38,644 nt of DNA from an uncultured Prochlorococcus sp. GTDB lineage: Bacteria; Cyanobacteriota; Cyanobacteriia; PCC-6307; Cyanobiaceae. The translations under genes were made by a program, and so were the position numbers. The stretch's first letter is position 1. Each line of letters opens with the position of its first letter. The notes below the pieces were generated by a model that saw only the letters and a list, made by a program, of their open reading frames with translations, had not been told where the DNA came from and made no database searches. This document shows, in pieces, positions 15,226-22,687 of the stretch. The DNA lies in assembly GCA_902519235.1 (NCBI GenBank), contig CABYJE010000008.1, positions 1 through 38,644 of the forward strand. The letters run 5' to 3'.

Positions 15226-16917
15226 ATGAAAGGTTTTGGAGAACACAAGAAATCTTTGCATAAATACAGCAAGAAACCAAATATAGAAAACTTACAAAAA
15301 CTTTTAATTAATCAGGCAATTCAATTTCATTTAAAAGGCAATATTCCAGAAGCAAAAAAATATTATAAAAAAATAATCGATCAAGGATGTAATGACTATA
15401 AAGTTTTTGCTAATTATGGCGTTATATTGAAAAATCTTGGAAAGCTCAAAGAAGCAGAAAAATCTACTTGCAAAGCAATAGAACTTAATCCCGATTACGC
15501 AATGGCATATTGTAATCTCGGAGCTATTTTAAAAGATCTTGGAAAGTTAAATGAAGCAGAAAAATCTACTTGCAAAGCATTAGAACTTAATCCAGATTAC
15601 GCTATGGCATATGGTAATCTCGGAGCTATTTTAAAAGATCTTGGAAAGCTCAAAGAAGCAGAAAAATCGACGCGTAAAGCAATTAAACTCAGTCCTGATA
15701 TAGCAGAGGTTCAATCTAACTTAGGCACTATTTTAAGAAATCTTGGGAAGTTAAAAGAAGCAGAAAAATCTACTCGCAAGGCAATAGAACTTAAACCTGA
15801 CTATGCCATGGCATATTGTAATCTTGGAGCGATTTTAAAAGCTCTTGGAAAGTTAAAAGAAGCAGAAAAATCCACTCTCAAAGCAATAGAACTTAATCCT
15901 CATTTAGCAAGCGCCTATTTTTCTCTATCAACTCTTAAATACGGCAAAGAAATTAAAATATGGAAGAAACATCTTTTTTCTGAAAATATATTAAAGAATA
16001 AATCTAATAAAGATAAAATTAACATTTATTTTGCAAGGGGAAATATTCTTCATAATGAAAAGAAATACCAAGAAAGTTCAAAATATTATACTTTAGCGAA
16101 TAATCTAAAACTTGATATTAAACCATCTCAATTTGAAGATAGAATTAAAAAGTCTGAAGCATTATTTATTGAAACTGGCAAATTAGAAATATATAAAAAA
16201 GAATGCATTAATTTTCCTAAGAGTATATTTATTGTAGGAATGCCTAGGAGTGGATCTACATTAATTGAGTCAATACTTAGTATGAATGATGATGTATATG
16301 ATTTGGGTGAAATTAACATACTCGAGGAATCATTCTTGGAGCAAAAACAAATTGATCAAGAATCACATCTAATTGATATTTATTTCAAAAAAATAAGCGG
16401 ATATACAAATAAATTTAAAATCACAACAAATAAATGGCTCTATAACTATCAATACGCGGGTATTATCGCTAGCCAAATTCCTGAAGCCAAAATAATTCAC
16501 TGTTATAGAAATCCTTTGGACAATATCCTGTCAATTTATCGATCAAATTTTGAAACTGGAAACGAATATTCTTCTTCATTAGTTGATTGCACAAGAATTT
16601 ATTTAGATCAAGAAGAAATAATGAGTAGATATAAGGATGAATTTCGACCAAAAATATATGACATGAATTATGACTCATTAGTAGGAGAATCCAAAAAAGA
16701 AATAAAATCATTGATTGCCTGGTTAGGTTGGCATTGGGACGATTCATACTTATCTCCCCATCTAAATACTCGCTCAGTATCTACTGCAAGCAGTGTTCAA
16801 GTTCGCTCCCCAATTAATTCAAAGTCAACGGGTGGATGGAAGAACTACAAAGATATGCTTAAACCTTCTATAGAAATCCTTAAAGAAACTAATAAATATG
16901 GAGATTCGCTTTCATAA
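15226..16917 (+). CDS. TPR-repeat sulfotransferase family protein (copy 1)
   Basis: 563-aa two-part protein. Residues about 25-235 are tetratricopeptide repeats, including five near-identical 34-residue units (consensus NLGAILKxLGKLKEAEKSTxKAIELNPDY). Residues about 325-560 are a sulfotransferase domain with the PAPS 5'-phosphosulfate loop IFIVGMPRSGSTLIESIL and a 3'-phosphate-binding segment HCYRNPLDNILSIYRSNF. The family transfers sulfate from PAPS to protein, lipid or glycan acceptors. No signal peptide is seen, so it is probably cytoplasmic and may modify cell-surface precursors. The start MKGFG is shared with the next gene, a close paralogue, which supports this start codon. Confidence 0.85.
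   Translation: MKGFGEHKKSLHKYSKKPNIENLQKLLINQAIQFHLKGNIPEAKKYYKKIIDQGCNDYKVFANYGVILKNLGKLKEAEKSTCKAIELNPDYAMAYCNLGAILKDLGKLNEAEKSTCKALELNPDYAMAYGNLGAILKDLGKLKEAEKSTRKAIKLSPDIAEVQSNLGTILRNLGKLKEAEKSTRKAIELKPDYAMAYCNLGAILKALGKLKEAEKSTLKAIELNPHLASAYFSLSTLKYGKEIKIWKKHLFSENILKNKSNKDKINIYFARGNILHNEKKYQESSKYYTLANNLKLDIKPSQFEDRIKKSEALFIETGKLEIYKKECINFPKSIFIVGMPRSGSTLIESILSMNDDVYDLGEINILEESFLEQKQIDQESHLIDIYFKKISGYTNKFKITTNKWLYNYQYAGIIASQIPEAKIIHCYRNPLDNILSIYRSNFETGNEYSSSLVDCTRIYLDQEEIMSRYKDEFRPKIYDMNYDSLVGESKKEIKSLIAWLGWHWDDSYLSPHLNTRSVSTASSVQVRSPINSKSTGGWKNYKDMLKPSIEILKETNKYGDSLS
15412..15921 (+). repeat. Five 102-bp tandem TPR-coding repeats
   Basis: Five direct units of exactly 102 bp (starting at 15412, 15514, 15616, 15718, 15820), each encoding one 34-aa TPR unit. 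DNA identity between several units is very high, with long shared runs around GGAAAG...GAAGCAGAAAAATC, much higher than TPR protein constraint needs. This indicates recent slippage or unequal crossover. Confidence 0.88.
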
Positions 16918-17089
16918 ATGTTCAATAAAACGATATCTATATGACTAAGTATTTTGCGAGATCTAAGAATTCTTTATTAATCTAGAAGGTATGTCAAAAA
17001 AATAATTTTTGTATTATTTTAATTTGATTACGACATCATTATCATTTTAAATTAAACCATATAAGATATCCTCAGAGATTTAAAGTAAT

Positions 17090-18583
17090 ATGAAGGGGTT
17101 TGGAGATAAAAATCAATCAAAAAAGAAAAATATTAGATATAAAAATGAAAAATTCAATACTGATAAGTTAATTAAAAAAGCATTTCAACTTCAAGCTGAA
17201 GGTAAAAAATTAGAAGCAGCAAAGTATTATTTGTATCTTATTAAAAATGGATTGCAAAATTATATTGTTTTTTCTAACTATGGAACATTCCTAAAAGAAA
17301 TTGGAAAACACAAAGAAGCAGAAATAGAACTAAAAAAAGCAATTACGTTAAATCCCAAATATGCCAATGCATACTATAATCTTGGAGGTTTATTTCTTGA
17401 AAAGGGTAATTTATCTAAAGCAGAAATTTACCTTAGGAAAGCAATTGAACTTAAGTCTGATTTTGCTAGTGCTTACTACAATCTTGGATTTATATTAAAA
17501 AATCTGGGTAAATTACAGGAAGCAAAATTATATATTCAAAAAGCACTTGAAATAGATCCTCAATTGACTGATGCATACTTGTCGCTATCGAATATGCAGC
17601 AAACAGAAAAAGACCAAAATTGGATAAGCCAACTTTTTTCTGAAAGTTTCTTAAATAACAAAAAAAATATAGAGTTAGTAAATATCTTTTTTGGAAGGGC
17701 AAACATTCTTCACAAAAGAAAGAAATATAGAGAAAGTGCAGAGAACCTTTTAAGAGCAAATAATTTAAAACTCAGTATGTTTAAGTCAGAAGCAGACTTG
17801 TTAATTAAAAAAACTAATAAATTAAAAATTTCCTCAAACAATTTTCAGAGAAATTTTCAAGATTACTCTGATGATCCAATAAGTATTTTTATAGTTGGAA
17901 TGCCCAGATGCGGTTCAACTTTGGTGGAGTCCATTATAAGCCTAAATTCCCGAGTAAATGATCTTGGAGAAGTTAATATATTTGAAGAATCTTATAGAGA
18001 ATATAAACAATTGAAATCTAATAGAGAAGCAACACTTGCAGAAATATATAAACGATATTCACAAAATAATATTGCTGAATTAACAATAACCACTAATAAA
18101 TGGTTATTTAATTATCAATATGCAGGAATAATTGCAAGGACTATTCCAAATGCAAAAATAATTCATTGTTATAGAAATCCTCTAGATAATATTCTTTCAA
18201 TTTATCGGGCCCATTTCAGCACAGGTAATATTTTTTCTTCTTCCTTAGTTGATTGTGCACAAGTTTATATTGATCAAGAAGAGATTATGGATTTATATAA
18301 AAAAGAATTTAGATCATATATTTACGATTTAAATTACGAAGAATTAGTTACTAACCCTTTAAAAGAAATAAAGTCTTTAATAAATTGGTTGCAATGGGAA
18401 TGGAATGACAACTACCTATATCCAAACCTAAATCAACGTTCAGTATTTACCAGAAGTAATGTTGAAATTAGATCACCTATTAATTCAAAATCTGTAGGAG
18501 GATGGAAACATTATGAGGATATGCTTCAACCAGCAATAGAAATTTTAACGAAGAAGGATAGATATAAAAATCTTATTTCTTAA
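17090..18583 (+). CDS. TPR-repeat sulfotransferase family protein (copy 2)
   Basis: 497-aa paralogue of the gene 172 nt upstream. About four divergent TPR units lie at residues 25-165, followed by a sulfotransferase domain with P-loop IFIVGMPRCGSTLVESII (Ser replaced by Cys relative to copy 1) and the 3'-phosphate segment HCYRNPLDNILSIYRAHF. Both share the C-terminal block RSPINSKS-GGWK-Y-DML-P-IEIL. The shorter length is due to fewer TPR units. The start MKGFG is followed by a basic stretch, as in copy 1. Tandem placement indicates duplication then divergence; different acceptors are plausible but not shown. Confidence 0.85.
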   Translation: MKGFGDKNQSKKKNIRYKNEKFNTDKLIKKAFQLQAEGKKLEAAKYYLYLIKNGLQNYIVFSNYGTFLKEIGKHKEAEIELKKAITLNPKYANAYYNLGGLFLEKGNLSKAEIYLRKAIELKSDFASAYYNLGFILKNLGKLQEAKLYIQKALEIDPQLTDAYLSLSNMQQTEKDQNWISQLFSESFLNNKKNIELVNIFFGRANILHKRKKYRESAENLLRANNLKLSMFKSEADLLIKKTNKLKISSNNFQRNFQDYSDDPISIFIVGMPRCGSTLVESIISLNSRVNDLGEVNIFEESYREYKQLKSNREATLAEIYKRYSQNNIAELTITTNKWLFNYQYAGIIARTIPNAKIIHCYRNPLDNILSIYRAHFSTGNIFSSSLVDCAQVYIDQEEIMDLYKKEFRSYIYDLNYEELVTNPLKEIKSLINWLQWEWNDNYLYPNLNQRSVFTRSNVEIRSPINSKSVGGWKHYEDMLQPAIEILTKKDRYKNLIS

Positions 18584-18815
18584 AACTATCTATAAGGTTT
18601 ATTTAATTTCTCAATCCCTCCAAGAGAAAATAGACCCTTTTTTTAAACTCTCGAAAGTAAAATTTTAAATAACACTCTTTCCTAATGTATATAAATGTTT
18701 TTAAGGTTTTCGTTGTATAGGTTTAAAAACTGGTACAACTCTTTTGATAATGTATTGTTTAATACTTGATTTTGTAATTAGAAATGTATTAATATTGAGT
18801 GTACTTTAAAATTTC

Positions 18816-18824
18816 GTGTGAGGA
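18816..18824 (+). promoter_or_regulatory. Ribosome-binding site with Yfr1-complementary motif (porin A)
   Basis: GTGTGAGGA, with the GAGGA Shine-Dalgarno 5 nt before the ATG at 18830. It is the reverse complement of TCCTCACAC, part of the conserved single-stranded core of the cyanobacterial sRNA Yfr1, which is reported to repress porin mRNAs in Prochlorococcus. Pairing would mask the ribosome-binding site. Confidence 0.7.
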
Positions 18825-18829
18825 AATTT

Positions 18830-19957
18830 ATGAAGCTTTTTAAAAGCTTGCTTGTAGCACCTGCGACTATAGGATTATTAGCTCCTATGTCCGCTACAGC
18901 AAACGAAGTTACAATTAGTGATTTCGCCCCTGCAGAAGAACTTGCTATTACTAACAGCCGTGTAGATGGTTTAGAAGCAAGAATGAACAACATTGAAGCT
19001 GGTAGCTTCTCAGAAACAACAACTGCATCATTCGGTGTTGATTTCTACTTAGGTGCTCAAGATGATGAGGAGAGCGCTTCTGGAGCTGAAACAGATGCTT
19101 CTGATGATGCTCTTACTTTTGGTTACAGTCTAGGAATAGGTCTTAACACAAGTTTTACTGGCGAAGATTCTCTTGATATCACACTTGATGCTGGTAACTC
19201 TACTGAAGGTGTTGCTGAATTCGATGGAAACACAAACGGTGACGCACTTACAGTTGATGGAGTTTCTTATACATTCCCAGTTGGTGAGGCAACATTCATT
19301 GTTGGTGACTCTACAGACGGTAGCGCACTTTTCACAACAGCTTGTGTTTACGGCGGACCAGGTAACTTATTAGATGATTGTGCCAACGTAAATGCTGGTA
19401 TTACTGGTGGTGCAGCAACTCTTGGTGCTAGTTACGACTTCGGTAATGGATTTACTGCTGCTACTGGTTTCCAGACAGGTAGTGAAGTTACAGGTATGTT
19501 CACTGATGAAACACTTGATGCTTATGCCTTCAACGCAGCTTACATAGCTGACACTTACGGTGTTTCTTTAACTTACGGTATCGTTGAGACATCTTCTATA
19601 AATGAAGATAAATTCACTGCATTAAATGCTTACTACACTCCTGAAGGTTATTTCCCTTCTATAAGTGTTGGTTATGAAGCCGGTGACATCGGTGGAGCTG
19701 ACGCAAGTGTTGATGAAAAAACAAGTTTCATGGTTGGTTTATCATGGGATGAAGTAGGACCAGGAACTGCTGGTGTTGCTGTAGGTCACAGTAATACTAT
19801 CGAAGGTACAGATGAGGCGTATCAGTACGAAGCATACTACTCATATGATATTAACGATGGCATGACAATTACTCCATTGATCTTTACTAAGGACAATGTG
19901 ACATCCGGTTTAGATGATACAACTGGTGTAATGGTTAAGACTTCATTCAGCTTCTAA
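18830..19957 (+). CDS. Outer-membrane porin A (Som type)
   Basis: 375-aa porin. The start chosen is ATG 18830 (MKLFKSLLVAPATIGLLAPM), matching the paralogue and sitting after GAGGA; the GTG at 18818 lies inside the ribosome-binding site. After the signal peptide the N-terminal domain is very short, keeping only the linker NSRVDGLEARMNNIEAG found in the phosphate porin and losing its SLH-like part. The barrel begins at FSETTTASFG and ends in VMVKTSFSF. Two cysteines (TACVYGGPGNLLDDCAN) match the pair in the phosphate porin. The barrel is rich in acidic residues. From FSETTT to the stop it is identical to porin B. Confidence 0.88.
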   Translation: MKLFKSLLVAPATIGLLAPMSATANEVTISDFAPAEELAITNSRVDGLEARMNNIEAGSFSETTTASFGVDFYLGAQDDEESASGAETDASDDALTFGYSLGIGLNTSFTGEDSLDITLDAGNSTEGVAEFDGNTNGDALTVDGVSYTFPVGEATFIVGDSTDGSALFTTACVYGGPGNLLDDCANVNAGITGGAATLGASYDFGNGFTAATGFQTGSEVTGMFTDETLDAYAFNAAYIADTYGVSLTYGIVETSSINEDKFTALNAYYTPEGYFPSISVGYEAGDIGGADASVDEKTSFMVGLSWDEVGPGTAGVAVGHSNTIEGTDEAYQYEAYYSYDINDGMTITPLIFTKDNVTSGLDDTTGVMVKTSFSF

Positions 19958-20010
19958 ATTTATTGATTTAATTTAGAAAATCTCCAACACACAAAAAGGC
20001 CTGCTAAAAA
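19005..20010 (+). repeat. 1,006-bp identical direct repeat, copy 1
   Basis: Line-by-line comparison with 20338-21343 (offset 1,333) shows no difference across the porin barrel, stop codon, 3' UTR and the left arm of the terminator. Identity breaks at the hairpin loop (A5 versus A6). Confidence 0.93.
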
Positions 20011-20023
20011 GCAGGCCTTTTTT
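19993..20023 (+). terminator. Terminator of porin A
   Basis: Stem AAAAAGGCCTGCT / AGCAGGCCTTTTT with an A-rich loop, directly downstream of the porin. Strong G+C stem core and U tail. Confidence 0.92.
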
Positions 20024-20105
20024 GTTAATAAGGACAAATTTATTTTTGTCTATAGCTTCTTGTCAATATATTATTTATGAATTATTTTAAGAGTATTAAA
20101 TTTCT

Positions 20106-20114
20106 GTGTGAGGA
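20106..20114 (+). promoter_or_regulatory. Ribosome-binding site with Yfr1-complementary motif (porin B)
   Basis: GTGTGAGGA recurs here, with GAGGA 6 nt before the ATG at 20121. The bases just after it differ from porin A, so this 9-mer, the ATG and the signal-peptide codons are the conserved part of the leader. Confidence 0.7.
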
Positions 20115-20120
20115 ATTATT

Positions 20121-21290
20121 ATGAAGCTTTTTAAAAGCTTACTTGTAGCACCTGCGACATTAGGATTATTAGTTCCTATGTCCTCAAATGCTACTGAAGT
20201 TAACCTGAATGAAATTGCAAATTACTCTGATGTTGAGGGTATAGAATTTGTAAATTCTTTTGAAACTGTTGATTCTGATGAAGAATCTTTGCTTGCAGGT
20301 GGAGAGGGATTAGTCGAAGACAGTAGTTATGATGGCGGCTTCTCAGAAACAACAACTGCATCATTCGGTGTTGATTTCTACTTAGGTGCTCAAGATGATG
20401 AGGAGAGCGCTTCTGGAGCTGAAACAGATGCTTCTGATGATGCTCTTACTTTTGGTTACAGTCTAGGAATAGGTCTTAACACAAGTTTTACTGGCGAAGA
20501 TTCTCTTGATATCACACTTGATGCTGGTAACTCTACTGAAGGTGTTGCTGAATTCGATGGAAACACAAACGGTGACGCACTTACAGTTGATGGAGTTTCT
20601 TATACATTCCCAGTTGGTGAGGCAACATTCATTGTTGGTGACTCTACAGACGGTAGCGCACTTTTCACAACAGCTTGTGTTTACGGCGGACCAGGTAACT
20701 TATTAGATGATTGTGCCAACGTAAATGCTGGTATTACTGGTGGTGCAGCAACTCTTGGTGCTAGTTACGACTTCGGTAATGGATTTACTGCTGCTACTGG
20801 TTTCCAGACAGGTAGTGAAGTTACAGGTATGTTCACTGATGAAACACTTGATGCTTATGCCTTCAACGCAGCTTACATAGCTGACACTTACGGTGTTTCT
20901 TTAACTTACGGTATCGTTGAGACATCTTCTATAAATGAAGATAAATTCACTGCATTAAATGCTTACTACACTCCTGAAGGTTATTTCCCTTCTATAAGTG
21001 TTGGTTATGAAGCCGGTGACATCGGTGGAGCTGACGCAAGTGTTGATGAAAAAACAAGTTTCATGGTTGGTTTATCATGGGATGAAGTAGGACCAGGAAC
21101 TGCTGGTGTTGCTGTAGGTCACAGTAATACTATCGAAGGTACAGATGAGGCGTATCAGTACGAAGCATACTACTCATATGATATTAACGATGGCATGACA
21201 ATTACTCCATTGATCTTTACTAAGGACAATGTGACATCCGGTTTAGATGATACAACTGGTGTAATGGTTAAGACTTCATTCAGCTTCTAA
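20121..21290 (+). CDS. Outer-membrane porin B (Som type)
   Basis: 389-aa paralogue of the porin 164 nt upstream. The signal peptide MKLFKSLLVAPATLGLLVPM is nearly shared. The mature N-terminus then differs completely: an acidic stretch (SFETVDSDEESLLAGGEGLVEDSSYDGG) that retains the AGGEGL segment of the phosphate porin but lacks the GLEAR coiled-coil linker kept by porin A. From FSETTTASFG to the C-terminal TSFSF the protein is identical to porin A. The two genes therefore encode the same channel with different periplasmic N-termini. It has its own ribosome-binding site and terminator. Confidence 0.88.
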   Translation: MKLFKSLLVAPATLGLLVPMSSNATEVNLNEIANYSDVEGIEFVNSFETVDSDEESLLAGGEGLVEDSSYDGGFSETTTASFGVDFYLGAQDDEESASGAETDASDDALTFGYSLGIGLNTSFTGEDSLDITLDAGNSTEGVAEFDGNTNGDALTVDGVSYTFPVGEATFIVGDSTDGSALFTTACVYGGPGNLLDDCANVNAGITGGAATLGASYDFGNGFTAATGFQTGSEVTGMFTDETLDAYAFNAAYIADTYGVSLTYGIVETSSINEDKFTALNAYYTPEGYFPSISVGYEAGDIGGADASVDEKTSFMVGLSWDEVGPGTAGVAVGHSNTIEGTDEAYQYEAYYSYDINDGMTITPLIFTKDNVTSGLDDTTGVMVKTSFSF

Positions 21291-21343
21291 ATTTATTGAT
21301 TTAATTTAGAAAATCTCCAACACACAAAAAGGCCTGCTAAAAA
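20338..21343 (+). repeat. 1,006-bp identical direct repeat, copy 2
   Basis: Second copy of the repeat at 19005-20010. It covers the barrel-coding part of porin B and its 3' UTR. No synonymous differences are seen. Confidence 0.93.
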
Positions 21344-21356
21344 AGCAGGCCTTTTT
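21326..21356 (+). terminator. Terminator of porin B
   Basis: Same hairpin as after porin A (GGCCTGCT / AGCAGGCC with A/T flanks), with one extra A in the loop. Confidence 0.92.
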
Positions 21357-21537
21357 ATATTTCTATGAATATAAATTCTTATAGATAAATTATCTATATT
21401 TTCAAAATTATTTCTAGATTTTTATATAAAAAATTTAAAATTTCAACTTATAAAATATTAAAAACAATTAAAGAATTCCTATTAATGCTTTCATAATATT
21501 ATTAATATTCTCATTAAATTTATCAAATATCTTCAAA

Positions 21538-21669
21538 ATGTCTCCAATCTTTAAATGTTTGATTTGTAAAAGAGATATAGAAAGATCAACTAAGACTTTT
21601 TGGATAAAGAAAGGTCACTTATTGTGTTCGACTTGTTTGGATAATATAGAAAAAAATGTAAAAAAATAA
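21538..21669 (+). CDS. 43-aa zinc-ribbon-like small protein
   Basis: ATG ORF encoding MSPIFKCLICKRDIERSTKT and then GHLLCSTCLDN. Two CxxC pairs (C7/C10 and C30/C33) are spaced 19 residues apart, the pattern of a minimal zinc ribbon. It is basic and has no signal peptide. Such proteins can bind nucleic acid or act as small adaptors; no family is assigned. The regular cysteine spacing argues against a chance ORF. The rest of 21357-21851 has no other recognised gene. Confidence 0.6.
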   Translation: MSPIFKCLICKRDIERSTKTFWIKKGHLLCSTCLDNIEKNVKK

Positions 21670-21851
21670 AAGCCTTTAAAATTAAAGACTTTTGGTATTA
21701 GAAGATAATTTGCAAAATTTAAAAAATACTGGATGCTATTAATACAAAGAGAAATTATAAACAGCTATGAAATCAATCAGGGCTGGAAATTAATTTGTCT
21801 TTTTTGCAATAAACCAATAATTTTGAATTTAAGAAATTTTGATATTTAAAG

Positions 21852-21959
21852 TTAGAACCAACCTGGAATGATTTGCCCAGTGGTTACATATGCGCCAACA
21901 GCTGCAACGAAACCTAACATTGCTGCCCAACCATTAAAACGTTCTGCTTCAGGAGTCAT
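21852..21959 (-). CDS. hli: High-light-inducible (one-helix) protein
   Basis: 35-aa one-helix chlorophyll-binding stress protein. The diagnostic motif is AERFNGWAAMLGFVAAVGAY with Glu and Asn chlorophyll ligands, ending TTGQIIPGWF. The usual NGR is NGW here, as often seen in short picocyanobacterial Hli proteins. It acts in thylakoids, binding pigments and protecting photosystems under light stress. The start is the internal ATG at 21959 (MTPEAERF); the 29 extra codons upstream read as cysteine-rich nonsense. Confidence 0.9.
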   Translation of the reverse strand: MTPEAERFNGWAAMLGFVAAVGAYVTTGQIIPGWF

Positions 21960-22317
21960 AATAATAAATGAAAATGTATGTAAATTATTGTAACAGCATT
22001 GATGAAGCTTTGTAAAGTATTTCGTAGTTTTTTTACAAAAACACACTTAAAAATGATTAAAAGCTCTATATTTACAGCATTGATACATTTGTGTGTAATT
22101 TAAATTTATTTTTTAAATGCTCAGGAATATGCAATATATAATTCTTGGGTAGTTAGTTAATACGGTTTTGAACTAAATAAATCTATAATGAGCATTCAAA
22201 TATTTGGAAATTACCGATTTAAATTTAAAAAACACTGATTGAAATGCCCAAAATTTTACGAGGGACAGATATATTTATAAAAAATTTATGAAATTTACTT
22301 ATTCAATAATTTTGATG
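21960..22317. other. Gene-free interval between hli and tRNA-Lys
   Basis: No gene is supported. An 11-bp direct repeat ACAGCATTGAT occurs at 21993-22003 and 22074-22084, close upstream of hli, and might be regulatory. The rest is A/T-rich with no hairpin I trust. Confidence 0.5.
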
Positions 22318-22389
22318 TGGGTCGCCTGAGATTCGAACTCAGGACCAGCCGGTTAAAAGCCGGATGCTCTACCGCTGAGCTAGCGACCC
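22318..22389 (-). tRNA. trnK: tRNA-Lys (anticodon TTT)
   Basis: 72-nt cloverleaf on the minus strand. Acceptor stem GGGTCGC/GCGACCC has discriminator A, the D arm is GCTCAGCGGTAGAGC, the anticodon loop CTTTTAA has anticodon TTT, and the T arm is GAGTTCGAATCTC. CCA is not encoded. Confidence 0.96.
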
Positions 22390-22564
22390 ATTATGTAATA
22401 TTGAGTACATTAAAAATTATCCCTTTTTAAGGTAAAAAAAACAACTTATTTTCTTAACTTGAACAATTGAAATATAATTCTTAACTAATAAAATAAAAAA
22501 TTAAAAATTCTCCCTTTATTTTTATTTGAAAGCTAATATATAATATGAATTATTATTTACTCAG

Positions 22565-22681
22565 ATGTTAAGAACTATTGTCGTTTTTGCTCCAATTATT
22601 GCTGCTCTTGCGTGGGTCATTTTCAATATACAAAAGCCTGCGAGGGAACAATTTAATAGAGATTTTTTGGGGAAGGACTAA
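22565..22681 (+). CDS. psbY: Photosystem II protein PsbY
   Basis: 38-aa single-helix protein. [20 protein letters not shown] is the membrane helix, followed by [16 protein letters not shown]. The pattern R-x-IVV-x-xP-x-x-x-A-x-x-W-x-x-FNI with a basic tail matches PsbY, a peripheral low-mass subunit of photosystem II near cytochrome b559. It ends 6 nt before trmFO and is probably cotranscribed with it. Confidence 0.87.
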
Positions 22682-22687
22682 TTTAAT

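Noticed and set aside
15412-15921. CRISPR-like or satellite array
   Set aside because: Units are contiguous, 102 bp, in frame and encode TPR motifs; there are no spacers.
18818-18829. GTG start for porin A
   Set aside because: It lies inside the GTGTGAGGA ribosome-binding site; the paralogue starts at the equivalent ATG.
19173-20706. 66-aa ORFs (MISHLMLVTLL...) repeated in both porins
   Set aside because: Out-of-frame shadows of the identical barrel-coding region; the duplication follows from the porin repeat and is not evidence for a gene.
21668-21692. Terminator after the 43-aa zinc-ribbon ORF
   Set aside because: The stem AAAAGCCTTTAA/TTAAAGACTTTT has a C-A mismatch in the plus orientation and weak G+C, so it is not called.
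21960-22046. Extended N-terminus of the high-light-inducible protein
   Set aside because: The extra 29 residues (Cys/Lys-rich) look like translated promoter; MTPEAERF is the family's usual start.
21993-22084. ACAGCATTGAT direct repeat as an hli operator
   Set aside because: Only two short copies 81 bp apart; too little to claim a regulatory site.
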